A stretch of DNA of 64,000 nt from Romanomermis culicivorax. Its lineage: Eukaryota > Nematoda > Enoplea > Mermithida > Mermithidae. Position 1 is the stretch's first letter. Each line of letters opens with the position of its first letter. Shown piece after piece: positions 56,901 to 63,084 of this stretch. Below the pieces are notes generated by a model. The model ran no database searches. It was given only the letters and a program-made list of their open reading frames with translations, and had not been told where the DNA came from. The position numbers were made by a program, and so were the translations under genes. The stretch spans positions 62,001 through 126,000 of the forward strand of contig CAWUHX010000111.1 in the NCBI GenBank assembly GCA_963922205.1, in the 5' to 3' direction.

Positions 56901-59900
56901 TATCCTTGCTCACACTATATTTTATTTACACGTGATGCACTAGTGCAAAAAGTCACCTTATCAGACAAAATTTAAAACAGTAGAGTTGAAAGCAATAAGA
57001 CCCGACTATACTCATCAGCGGCGCTTAGGAATCCTCAGCGGAATTCGCACACGATGAAAGAGTTCCGATTTTTTGCACGTTCATAAAGAATGTCATCAGT
57101 ATAACAATGATGCTATGAAAATATTCACGTAGACTCTGCCTGACATACTCGGGAATCGAACTATCCTTATACTATAGAATGATTTGCTATATGTTTACAG
57201 AAATTGGAAAACATGGATGGAAGTTCGGAAATCACTTTCTTACAAATCCAAAATCTATCTACGGTCTGTTTTTCTTGAAATGTTTCTAAATAATATAAGT
57301 GGAAAGCAAGTAGTATTTCAGATTTTCACGATTTTCTAATGAGCAATATGCGATATAGGCCTGAAAATTTCTGAGCATACTGACCTCCCTTTTAACAATT
57401 TTTGGAGTGTAAATGGTTTTGACGACAGTAATGATTTGTGTCACTTTTCTATTTGGAAGCATTTTATAAAAGACAGACTATATGTACGATTATATTTGTA
57501 TGTATGTATATGTACAGTTGTATGTAGTTTCGTTGCATGGCTCTACTGCGCACAGTCAGCAGTTCTCAACTTACACAACAGTATCATTTGTTGTTGTTTG
57601 CTGATCGGATAGTCTTAAACGTGTATTATCGGGTAGTTGACCCCTAGCAATTCCATTCTTGATCATTGCGTCCAAATATTCTGCTATGGTTATTGACAAA
57701 TCTCGTTGATCTGATGGACTGACACGCAGTGGTTTGATACCAGGTGGCATATTTTTGATGGACGTTAAGATTATGCTGGAACCGTCAGGGGCAAGACTCA
57801 TCGCTAGTTGTGGCACATTGAAGGGGGAAACGTAGATACCATTTATGGTGAACAATCCGCTAGTCGCTTGAGGAGTATCCATCATTGGACCAAGTACAAA
57901 CGGAGTATTAGGTGTCAACGATCCTTTAGAAGGCACTACAACTTTGCGCTCTGCTTCGAGGGATTCCAGAACAAAGTAAGGAGCTTGCATGAATACAATG
58001 CGCCATAGTGGACTCTTTGGGGCATTTGGTTGCCCAACGATCTTGGAACCGAGCTGCTTTGGACCCTCTATGCCCATCACAAGGTCACGCGGTTCCATGG
58101 AAATATGAATCACAATGGGTCCACTTCGGCTAGAATAGAAAGTTATGATTCATGTGAGACTAGTCCTAACCATTGGCAAACTAAGCAGCAGCAGGTAGAT
58201 GATTCAATTGTGATTTTGGAATGAGCGCTTACAGAACAAGACTGAGATCAGGGTAAAAATAATTGAGGAAGCAAAGCAAAAATTCAAATCTGCTTTCAGA
58301 ATAATCAAGCGTAATCAATGAAACTGAAGCAGTCTTTGACCTATTATTGCAACAGATCAAAATGAAAGATTGGAATTATAGAACTGGCTTCTACGAAACA
58401 ATTCAAAAATAAATAGACATAGAAGTATAGAAATATAGAATAGAAATAGAAATCAGAGACGCAATGCTCTAAGTCGAGGATCAATGAATCATAAAAGACG
58501 AAATAGTAGGATATTGCAATGATAAAAAAATTAGTTGAAAAAAATTAGATTTTTTAGAAATATGACCCTTGTTACAAAACAGAGTTTATAAGCTGAGATC
58601 TGAACATCAAAATGAATCAAAATGTAAAAATTTAGATTGCGATGATGACTCTAACTTTTGCCAGATCATGCTTGAAATATTAAAGTTTCTAGCAACAACA
58701 TTTACATAATAGTTCTCTTTATGCCAGGCACAATGGTCGGGAAGTTCACGATAATTGTTCCACTGTTGGGTGGTGCAGATTCGGCAGTTTTCACTAGTGT
58801 GGTAACCATTTGCGCAATGTCTATCCTTACTGTTGGGCTACTTGGAAAAGCCACAGAAAATTTGGCCGGCCGAGAATTTGGATGTAATTCCTGCAAGATG
58901 ATATTGACAGGAAATCCTTTGTCCAGATTCGCGTTGGTGACAACGAGGTTAGGGTTACGAGCAGCGCACGTGTAGCCATTTTTGATTACAAACATTTGGT
59001 CACTATTATAAGTATTTTGTTTGAAAACTACGATCACCAAATTGGCGCCAGGTCGCAGAGAACCGTTTTCTGGAGCGAGTACATAATTTTCTGACGAAGA
59101 CGATGCAACTTTGATGATAAAGTAGGGCGGTTTCGTGACTACCAATAACCAATGCATGGGCGGAGAAGTGAGCTTATTTCGATCTTGAATGATAACGCTT
59201 TTGCCAGGACTGAGTCCTTGTTGCACAGTGACAATAGTCGTATCAGTGAATGTCATCAGCAAAGGAGTGGATTGCCTAGAAAAAAGGTTGGAGAATCACA
59301 CAAATACCCGAACTAAGGCCGATTACTTTATGACATGAAATCAAGGTTCAGAGTGGAGTCCAGACTGGATCATTTGAAAATTAGATATTGAAGATAATGT
59401 TCAGACCGAAGCCAGATTCGAATCAGAATCTTTTGCCTGTAATCTGCTGATTTAATCAAGAAATCAAGTTTTGTAATGTCCGGAAACTAGAGAATCTATG
59501 AAATAATTATGCAGTGGGTATCTGCACCAGAATTCCAATACTAAGATTAAAGTTTGGCTCGAGTTAGTTTAGTTTCGTATCTATTTCGATAGAAAAGTAA
59601 CTGACACAAAATACTTTATTCAGCACTAGTCAAAATTTAAATTCAAAAGATCTAGAATCTCTGACTAAAAGGTTTGCCGATTTTAATTTGTTTCCTCGTT
59701 TTAAAATTTTCACTTAATTTCTGATTTTTGATTCCAGAGTTCAGCTATACATTCAATATAAAGTTCCCAAAATTCATTCTACTCCAAAAATGAACTATAA
59801 TTTTAACGTTGGAAAGCCAAGGTCAATAAAGTTCTGATTTTAACAATTCAAGTTTATCTAAATACGATTGTGAGTCTCAGTTTCAGTAAACATCAATGCT

Positions 59901-62900
59901 ATGTCAATCTACATACACAACAGTTTGTCGGCTAGGCAATGGTCCAAGTCCAGGAATTGGCACCACTACTACCCCACCATCCGTCGTCTTTGAAACATCC
60001 ATTTTGATCATAATTCTGATAAATCTGGCCATAGTCATTTGATTTGTCGGCTGATCTGCCGGTGCTATGATCCACAGGTCGGGAGGCGACTTTTTATTCA
60101 GAACAGCCAGGATTAGCCTCGTTTGATGAACGACAATGGTTACGGTGTCGGGACTGTCAGCCAATCCGATGTAGCCATTTTTGGTTGTGAACAGTTGGTG
60201 ACTTTGCCTAGGATTATTGCTTTTCTTGATCAGCACTAAAGGTGTCCCAGGATTCAAAGAGCCTGAATCGGGCCCCAGAACAATATCATTAGGGTTGTGC
60301 ATCGGACGTAACATGAAATAAGCCGAGTCGACAAGTTCGATTATCCACCTAGACGGAGGTTGGCCGTTTGGATTGTAAGGAACAACTGCTATACTTGTTC
60401 CCGGGGATGAGGAATCCGGTGAAATGAGGACTGTGGTTGACGTAATAAAAATAATAATCGGCGGTGATCTGCTGAAAATAAAAAATGGTCATAACTTCGG
60501 AATGACATTGCAGGTTTATGTGAAATGAGCATAGTTTTTTTTTAGCATTTTACAAGCCATGGCTTGTTGAACTGACAAAATGGCTTGTAGAATTTTAGTT
60601 CAACAAGCCAAGATGGCTTGTCCGAATTTTTTGAGTCATGTGTTTGATCATATCGGATACACAAAAGATGCATTTTGGTGCATTTTAGAAAGTCATAATC
60701 TCAAAATTTTCCGGCGCTTCGCGCCGGTTATAACCTAAATAAGCATTATTATTTATTTCCTAGCTCAGGTGCTGCTTCTAACATATCTACCTTCACTTAT
60801 CATTTAATCTTTAATAGTTTTAATCATCTCAAACGTATTATCTCATGTTTTAATTGGTAATCTTCAATATTTCATCTTGAAATTCAATGAAGATTCACAT
60901 TTTTCCCTTGACACATTTTTTGAGAAAGATCAATACGTCAAGTCTGTAAACTTTTTGAAGCAATTTTTCCTTTCTTAACGTAAAATCAATCCAAAAGCTT
61001 CATGGAAGTAGTTTTCGGGAATTTCTACGCTTCTTACTCATATCTTTTCGGTCAAGTTCATGAGAGTGTGTGAATAAAATAATGGTTTTAAAATTTTTCA
61101 AACATAAAATTCTAGCAATTACGACTTTTGAACAAAAAATTCGAATCTAATTCTTCGAATAAGTGATTGGGAAATTGATTTTCCAGCATCGCAGAATGTC
61201 GATACCCAAAAAATTTTCCCGGCGTTTCAGGCAGGAAAGATTAATAGTTTTGTTGGGCTCTTCTATTGTCATCATAGAGGACTTAACCGTCGATTTCTCA
61301 TGTAATTCAAAGTCATTATGTTCTTGGATAGTTTGTTGGAAAATTTGTTCCACTATGCTTGTAGATTAGACTTCGATCAAACTCAAAAATTTCAAGTGTT
61401 TCCTGAATTTTAATGAATTAACGGCTCTAAAATGTTATTGAATAAATGTTGAATGACGTCTCTTTTTTGATCGATTGTCATGATGCTCAATATATACATT
61501 TCTTTAAAAAATAACCTAGCATTGAAATTTATTCACGTATACTGATATTATAAAATTGGTTTGTAAAAATTTGGAATGGCTTCTAAAATTTTAGGTCAAC
61601 AAGCCACTTGGCTTGTGACTCGTAGGTCAAAAAAACCCCTGGAAATGAGCACTATGGCGCTATAGAATGTGCTCACGACTGCGAATGCAAAAACAGTTTG
61701 TTTGTTTTTTCAGTGAATTTTGACTCGGAAAACTCACACTATCACCCTCGATGGTGCATTCACAGGAGGCATTGGTCCTGGAAGAGGTACAATAATCGGG
61801 CCAACTGCTCGCTGTGCGTCAGGAAAATATTTGATCAATATTTCAATGATCATTGTGATGGGAAGTCTGTTGTTTGGTTGATCGATTGGTGCACAACTCC
61901 ATGGTTCTACAGGGACATTGGGGACGTAGATTTCCATCGTCAACTTCACGCTTTGACTTTGCGTCGGTTGATGTTTAGGCGCTATCAGGACTATGTTGGA
62001 GTTACTGGCGGGGAAGATGTTGCCATCCTTCGAAACGAAAAGCTGTTTCTGTTGCATAGGATCCACTGCTAGTGGTTGCAGAGTAAATTTGTTGCCTGGT
62101 TGCAATAATCCATTTTCAGGAGTCAAGGCCAAATATCCATAGTTTACAAAAATAACAATAGCGAAGTAAGGTGGCTGAATGACGATTAAAGTCCACTGCA
62201 TTGGTGGTTGATTAGGATTTTTCAGAACAATCACGACTCTACTGCCCGGAGAGGGCGAACTGTCAACAACCGTCAGGATGGTTTTCTCGGTCGGGTAGAT
62301 AATTATTGTAGGCGTTCTCCTGTGAAAGAAACACTGTAGTCATGTGATTGATACATTTGAGTGACAATAGGATGGTTTTTCAGTGAAAAAAATCTACGAT
62401 TGAAAGTTCTCATGCTTGCATGTAGAGTACAGACACTTTCATAAGCCACAAATTTCTAACCGAGAAATGTTGCATTTATTTCCCTACAATTTCACATCTT
62501 ACACATGGATCCTAGATTCTGGAGTTACAGGTACCAATGGTGGTGGTATTGGAATAACTACAGGGTCATTTTTCCATTGTAGGGTCGGATATTTGATGAT
62601 TATTGTTCTAATAATAATTTCAATGTCGATTATGTAATTTGGTTGACCGACTGGAGTGATTGTCCACGGCTGCACGAGTTCACCATATTTGAAACTATCG
62701 AAAATTAAATGTTTGGGTTGGCCATCAATCGGCTGTTGTCTCGGTACAGCAAGGATCACTTCGTTGTTATTTGCCGGGAATAGATTTCCATTCTTGTAAA
62801 TGAAGAGCTGATTCTTTGCCAAAGGGTTGTTATCCAATGGAACGACAATCAACTTCCTTCCCACTTTTATAGATCCATGTTCAGGTGTTAATGCCAAATT

Positions 62901-63084
62901 TTCTTTGCTGCCAAAAATTACTATTGCGAAATAAGGTGGCTTAACAACGACCAATGTCCATTGTATAGGTGTCCGACTAGAATTCTCGAGCATAACGACG
63001 ACCTCTGTTCCAGAAACTGGCGATTCTTTACTGACGGTCAATGTCATCTTTCCTTGGACGTATATAATAATTGGTGGTGTTTTC
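26672..63084 (-). CDS. Giant gene of tandem beta-trefoil-like (ricin B-type) domains, 3' ten exons
   Basis: The exons from 5' to 3' on the minus strand are 63084-62503, 62319-61738, 60471-59917, 59275-58706, 58129-57575, 56154-55576, 40139-39627, 31803-31183, 29216-28865 and 26941-26672. All join in frame, giving 1725 residues in the window. Exons 1-8 are phase-symmetric (each a multiple of 3, all split codons in the same phase), each holding one ~170-205-residue domain. The domain pattern is a Pro-rich start (xxPIIIxV), W-x-L-V-V-x-x-PPYF, an N/D-G-x-L-x-P-G turn, Q-x-F-x-x-x-N-G, then W-x-I-x-P and a helical end. The Q-x-F and PWT blocks resemble the QxW repeats of ricin B-type beta-trefoils, but this is read by eye and is only moderate. 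The 5' end lies beyond the window, so start, signal peptide and total repeat number are unknown. Introns carry element 2, FB2, FB3, FB4, FB5, FB7 and MITEs. Confidence 0.75.
27059..27774. repeat. Foldback element FB2 with a telomeric-repeat loop
   Basis: The left arm (27059-~27190) carries units such as TCCCTATTCCTTGAA and GTCCCGATACCTCGAAA. The right arm (~27630-27774) carries the reverse units TTCGAGGAATCGGGACTTT, and ends with the complement of TCCCTATACCTCGAA. Outer ends match as inverted repeats. The loop holds a (TAAGCC)n array. It lies in the last intron of the repeat-domain gene. Confidence 0.75.
27365..27610 (-). repeat. Interstitial telomeric array (TTAGGC)n, C-rich on plus strand
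   Basis: About 40 hexamers of TAAGCC on the plus strand, nearly perfect from 27371 to ~27555, then degenerate. TTAGGC reads on the minus strand. The apparent Ser-Leu repeat open frame is an artefact of this array. Confidence 0.95.
27775..28864. other. Intron between repeat-domain exons 9 and 10, outer part
   Basis: It contains a MITE (28413-28663) and otherwise AT-rich DNA. No gene was recognised. Confidence 0.6.
28413..28663. repeat. MITE copy A (~251 bp)
   Basis: It begins CTATAGTCTGTTTTT and ends with the inverted counterpart (AAAAAACAGACAATAG), with ~35-bp imperfect terminal inverted repeats (GAAATGCTTCTAAATA / ATTTGGAAGCATTTTA). A second copy lies at 57259-57483 and is similar over most of its length. 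One end (TTCTAAATAATGAAAGT) recurs at about 56188-56225. Confidence 0.7.
28865..29216 (-). CDS. Repeat-domain gene, exon 9 (repeat 9, first half)
   Basis: The acceptor is TTTTTTCCAG and the donor is GTAATG after SEPNQ (phase 0). It encodes [18 protein letters not shown] and [15 protein letters not shown], aligning with the PYFxI and QLFxxxNG blocks of other repeats. This is the only repeat divided by an intron. Confidence 0.7.
29217..31182. other. Repeat-domain gene intron 8
   Basis: AT-rich intron DNA, 2.0 kb. I recognised no repeat family or gene in it. Confidence 0.6.
31183..31803 (-). CDS. Repeat-domain gene, exon 8
   Basis: 621 nt, symmetric. It encodes [57 protein letters not shown] and [12 protein letters not shown], then a longer Pro-rich C-terminal extension ([16 protein letters not shown]). 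The donor GTGGGT at 31177-31182 (complement) was chosen because it restores frame into exon 9. Confidence 0.75.
32408..33070. repeat. Dispersed 33-bp motif in inverted and direct copies
   Basis: CTGCATCGATCATTTCAAAA followed by TGGATGGAGTATA occurs at 33038-33070 and, with changes, at 32600-32632. The reverse complement is at 32408-32440. A fourth, weaker inverted copy is at 38436-38466. They are probably terminal repeats of a small DNA transposon or its derivatives. Confidence 0.6.
34111..35099. repeat. Foldback element FB3, GGACGCAGACATTA minisatellite arms
   Basis: The left arm (34111-~34275) repeats ACATTAGGACGCAG-type units of ~14-17 bp. The right arm (~34910-35099) repeats the reverse complement (CTGCGTCCTAATGT). 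The ~640-bp loop contains a 93-codon frame (34425-34706). Confidence 0.8.
34425..34706 (+). CDS. Uncertain 93-codon frame in loop of FB3
   Basis: The frame opens with GTG and ends in TGA. Its composition ([34 protein letters not shown]) looks more protein-like than the surrounding AT-rich DNA. CTTTTCGAG before ATCCAGTGAC could be a splice acceptor. It may be a captured exon or chance. No homology was recognised. Confidence 0.2.
   Translation: MTLKKNQALVFSRSSDTPDPFACPNANIRETLRVEQSLMETRRQEINAGYQPPMFTKSIYRLINQRLWNLIADYENQNSIDFMSGCSYNFDFN
38578..38860. repeat. Foldback element FB4, 283 bp, AGCTGAGCTGC arms
   Basis: The ends GCCGGTTTCATCAAAG and (complement of right end) GCCAGTTTCATCAAAG are inverted repeats, continuing into GACTTAAGCTCCAGCTGAGC on both sides. 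The interior repeats self-complementary AGCTGCAGCTGAGC and TTAAGCTGCAGC units, so the whole element can form a long hairpin. Confidence 0.85.
39627..40139 (-). CDS. Repeat-domain gene, exon 7
   Basis: 513 nt, symmetric, with donor GTAAGT and acceptor TTTTTCTTATAG. It starts [16 protein letters not shown] and includes [14 protein letters not shown] and [12 protein letters not shown]. It is most similar to exon 5 ([16 protein letters not shown]). Confidence 0.8.
40709..41051 (+). repeat. Interstitial telomeric array (TTAGGC)n, G-rich on plus strand
   Basis: About 55 hexamers, mostly perfect with scattered variants (CTCAGG, AGAGTTAGG). The apparent Lys-Pro repeat frame on the minus strand is an artefact of this array. 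Orientation is opposite to the array at 27365-27610. Confidence 0.95.
41416..41998 (-). repeat. Element 2, 3' LTR
   Basis: 583 bp, TG...CA. It lacks the 18-bp segment found in the other LTR after GGGCCGCCGATA. Confidence 0.95.
41999..42828 (-). other. Element 2 3' untranslated region and polypurine tract
   Basis: Next to the LTR the minus strand reads TCGAGGCTCGAGGGA, a short polypurine-tract candidate ending in GGGA like element 1. The rest is non-coding, with T/A homopolymer runs at 42690-42790. Confidence 0.55.
42829..46902 (-). CDS. Element 2 second frame: DEDDy 3'-5' exonuclease-domain protein, with one in-frame TAG
   Basis: The frame from ATG 46902 is ~1357 codons, open except TAG at 46591-46593. 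Open frame without ATG extends upstream to ~47030. Motif I is [10 protein letters not shown] (~50), followed by GKTFVIDL. Motif II is [10 protein letters not shown] (~122). Motif III is [11 protein letters not shown] (~229). The middle region contains [10 protein letters not shown], matching [10 protein letters not shown] of element 1. An acidic, coiled-coil and Ser/Thr-rich section follows, then a helical domain ([19 protein letters not shown]) homologous to [17 protein letters not shown]. The tail is an RGG box ([20 protein letters not shown]), a typical RNA-binding tail. The in-frame TAG lies upstream of motif II and not at the element 1 position. No envelope features. Confidence 0.8.
47031..48096 (-). 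other. Element 2 spacer between pol and second frame
   Basis: 1.07 kb with stops in all frames. It would hold the start of any subgenomic or spliced mRNA for the second frame. No specific signal was recognised. Confidence 0.5.
48097..52713 (-). CDS. pol: Element 2 pol polyprotein
   Basis: The frame continues from the gag stop without shift. A zinc knuckle [14 protein letters not shown] lies between the TGA (52768-52770) and the first ATG at 52713, so natural translation probably enters from gag. An RGG/FRG-rich stretch opens the ATG part. The protease shows [12 protein letters not shown] (~219). The RT shows [13 protein letters not shown] and YIDD (~695). RNase H shows QTDASG (~843) and [12 protein letters not shown]. 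The integrase shows [11 protein letters not shown] (~1163), [21 protein letters not shown] (~1295) and GMVERFNQ (~1332). All visible catalytic residues are intact. Confidence 0.93.
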   Translation of the reverse strand: MNFYKGLQNRGRGGNSGRGFGRGSPRGSFGNFRGRGNFRGNFRGNYGGSRGGFGNEGERGAYQVSFPDDEAENLQEYAEFQEYVKLKKLREQMRLLQATTQLMLPGPNLMDQQPVIANQSSNTLLVPQKVVSPSQASGQTDQPPSSGINSVQQEPMMEMKLCGLHNCAMEKEENVPEIECSAEYGRKATAEELDMLAKYPRTQPFHIKVTVCATTAKALIDTGAQCSVMSGDFLKKSLGLEYTAYPKILKVTVANGKVVSAHGYVQFQMQCDYGRFPVKAIIIPGSAEDLILGTDFLAHPEVNTVIDFGKGSMTMMGVKKSIDLLTSDKKAIPIVGMHNPMIAESIQENPIEEDQCSTIEQLEDLVPVVACNRIYIPHGTDQLVKAKLWNKSSANRINGIIVEGDDSETRFRVDDTIVDGSKEDFVLMISNNTGSGCLIEPNQVLGYCNSVFRGESGVSILQAGNSGESSLEGIFDAKESKFDGVVFLEALYKMTSKATVSEEQKEMAIRQLVKYRDVFSLPHDPLTTTPHLTCKINTGDASPVGKHYYRAAIERRPYIRQHVQEMLDKGVIEPSRSPWAAPLFLVGKKDGSLRPVVDFRGLKEVTKDDRYPIPRMDDYLDCLGRAKFYTTLDPKSGYWQVPMEEGSKEKTAFLCQEGLFQFKVMPFGLKNAPAEFQRMMERILHPHVWKICLVYIDDIIVFSNTFEEHVENLKLVLDALRRAQLTLKPEKCEFLPKKVHFLDHILDSNGISPDLKKVQAIKEFEFPDSVKRMQRFLGMLQWCKKFIPHLAKHAEPLYKLTAKKRNKWLVTEDHYKVFNALKEALVSVPFLRYPVMDGSAQFILQTDASGTALGAVLYQESGEDKWVIAYNSRVLKEDEKKWCATERECLAIIYGLKIYRHYLLGQKVLIKTDHRPLLSMKVNTTTNDKLKRWYAIINQYNHKLEYVPGRQNAMADFLSRKDEPEDVVKSPPKWESMFKSDVVSSDVKGIIKEQQEQQQISLEAKRNNIPEKNKSHKDKKEEESARNSPEDEREHPKGVEAVVTRSKARVSEKVQKENQETDRSAIPKEQDNVQWLHPRKEEEFDKPGTSGGEEISIGLIPDDLMSKLQKADESLKPIWDGLGANSTTKYHTGFYEENGVLYRETEAESEDQLVVPANLRDSVLHQHHGAVIMTHQGFKRTLSVMKLHYWWPGMEKDVREWIKYCVVCQMATAGKPSIPPLIPIVPRGPFDIVSVDIVGISPLGERMPYVIVFQDYFTKWVEAEMIPDQSANSVVNAFLEAIIFRHGTPTKLLSDNGSCFTSDLMKSVCHLLECKKIFTTAYHPQGNGMVERFNQTLIKQLRKVAIGEPDSWPRYLKSVVFAYNATPHAVTKASPFALLRGHEAKFGMNLSKALKLVMPMSYEAYKFILTDHLTRLYGIIAENIQKAAEASKRYFDKKIKTSVFKENDWVLLKVDKQKKLGLTWEGPFIITDVSRLEDNVITIARYDNLLLRQKVSASRLKIFCYETTRWQNYVKTRSNRLTVPSQLAESSATPDVVL
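52768..54648 (-). CDS. gag: Element 2 Gag (626 aa), ending at in-frame TGA before the zinc knuckle
   Basis: Starts MNKDNLGG 98 bp after the 5' LTR. A disordered N-terminal third is followed by a retrotransposon-Gag capsid-like region ([40 protein letters not shown]) corresponding to [20 protein letters not shown] in element 1. It ends KSQQEVQQ then TGA AAA TGG, with the zinc knuckle immediately downstream in the same frame. In element 1 the equivalent region is uninterrupted. Confidence 0.88.
   Translation of the reverse strand: MNKDNLGGLKSSGLPRTPPGKKARDAEKLIVLTSAETSAEEDNCSDHRPLLVENEGNRPTTSTAVEREDDDAILSANEDQIFKIPSSTNLPKRGEYLHPPIMGPARPLPKMNIPVLDQQQRRPINKPAQLFVTYHRLYWDNEREEHRENPRKSSLEDKLDQIMNRLDVYDSIFANIANTGSQKATKANEPRQSNAGCLEQGGALKFEQGQEELAWQNDGITLQQDCRRKDQKSSLGPKEQYMSHLPTTSKVEQRVSSCGFDEGLKNPSLINPTISQQSSCIRGETPSVRQQVMPTMVPIDPALWVNPAQVGPTVYDIERAIKPKLLQSDMPSKQVLAFLVELEGEFRKNTPDEVKLEALTRLSRDLPKELAEESTTYREARDKILNYCAPDCNLDMLKRDLLDIKQEPDEAATKFLKRVRAHVNLVYQSETKEFKNKIIIETFFYRSSLTYQLELQKDIAKFKNWYDLSQAVYEIELKYRNAIRTFGPREQPMMINTAQAEIAEEQQADVNVIQRPYESAQKRNRDFRRPNTERQTPMQSSQNQLIDIADEEVLEVPPQQAIMPRQQPVEEPKKDSLMVALSKEFIKMAQCYEEIRNSTKAQEEAITALTQKVDKAKVKSQQEVQQ
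54720..54746 (-). other. Element 2 primer-binding-site candidate
   Basis: Just inside the 5' LTR the minus strand reads AAG then TGGTGGCTTCTGACTCTC. TGG would pair with a tRNA CCA end. The tRNA was not identified. Confidence 0.5.
54747..55347 (-). repeat. Element 2, 5' LTR
   Basis: 601 bp, near-identical to the 3' LTR except for the 18-bp extra segment and two substitutions noticed (CAGTTCAGTC versus CAGTTCGGTC; GACGACTGGC versus GACGACCGGC). Confidence 0.95.
55576..56154 (-). CDS. Repeat-domain gene, exon 6
   Basis: 579 nt, symmetric, with acceptor CTGTTTTTCAG and donor GTAAGT. It encodes [48 protein letters not shown] and [12 protein letters not shown]. It is closest to exon 4 ([12 protein letters not shown]). 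Confidence 0.82.
56155..57574. other. Repeat-domain gene intron 5
   Basis: 1.4 kb. It contains MITE copy B (57259-57483) and a partial MITE end at 56188-56225, and a TATG/TATA-rich stretch at 57485-57525. No exon was recognised. Confidence 0.6.
57259..57483. repeat. MITE copy B (~225 bp)
   Basis: Matches MITE copy A at 28413-28663 in the same orientation, including the shared core GCAAGTAGTATTTCAGATTT and the end TATTTGGAAGCATTTTATAA, with a ~20-bp internal deletion relative to copy A. Confidence 0.75.
57575..58129 (-). CDS. Repeat-domain gene, exon 5
   Basis: 555 nt, symmetric, with acceptor TTTCTATTCTAG and donor GTAAGT. It encodes [44 protein letters not shown] and [13 protein letters not shown]. 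It is closest to exon 7. Confidence 0.82.
58130..58705. other. Repeat-domain gene intron 4
   Basis: A 576-bp AT-rich intron. Nothing else was recognised. Confidence 0.7.
58706..59275 (-). CDS. Repeat-domain gene, exon 4
   Basis: 570 nt, symmetric, with acceptor CTTTTTTCTAG and donor GTAAAT. It encodes [52 protein letters not shown] and [12 protein letters not shown]. Confidence 0.82.
59276..59916. other. Repeat-domain gene intron 3
   Basis: A 641-bp AT-rich intron with no recognised element. Confidence 0.7.
59917..60471 (-). CDS. Repeat-domain gene, exon 3
   Basis: 555 nt, symmetric, with acceptor TTTTATTTTCAG and donor GTATGT. It begins [16 protein letters not shown], then [34 protein letters not shown] and [10 protein letters not shown]. 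Confidence 0.82.
60472..61737. other. Repeat-domain gene intron 2
   Basis: Most of this intron is foldback element FB7. A perfect hairpin, CCGGCGCTTCGCGCCGG, lies at 60711-60727. No coding region was recognised. Confidence 0.6.
60551..61617. repeat. Foldback element FB7, CAAGCCATGGCTTG arms
   Basis: The left arm (60551-~60625) and right arm (~61570-61617) carry short self-complementary units (CAAGCCATGGCTTGTTGA, ATGGCTTGTAGAATTTTAG). The right arm reverse-complemented gives CAAGCCAAGTGGCTTGTTGA. Because the units are palindromic, arm orientation is less certain than in FB1-FB5. Confidence 0.55.
61738..62319 (-). CDS. Repeat-domain gene, exon 2
   Basis: 582 nt, symmetric, with acceptor TTTCTTTCACAG and donor GTGAGT. 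It encodes [50 protein letters not shown] and [11 protein letters not shown]. It is the same length as exon 1 and its closest relative. Confidence 0.83.
62503..63084 (-). CDS. Repeat-domain gene, exon 1 of this window (not the first exon)
   Basis: 582 nt, symmetric, with acceptor GATTTTTCAG and donor GTAAGA. It encodes [50 protein letters not shown] and [11 protein letters not shown]. The acceptor means more exons lie to the right of the window. Confidence 0.83.
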
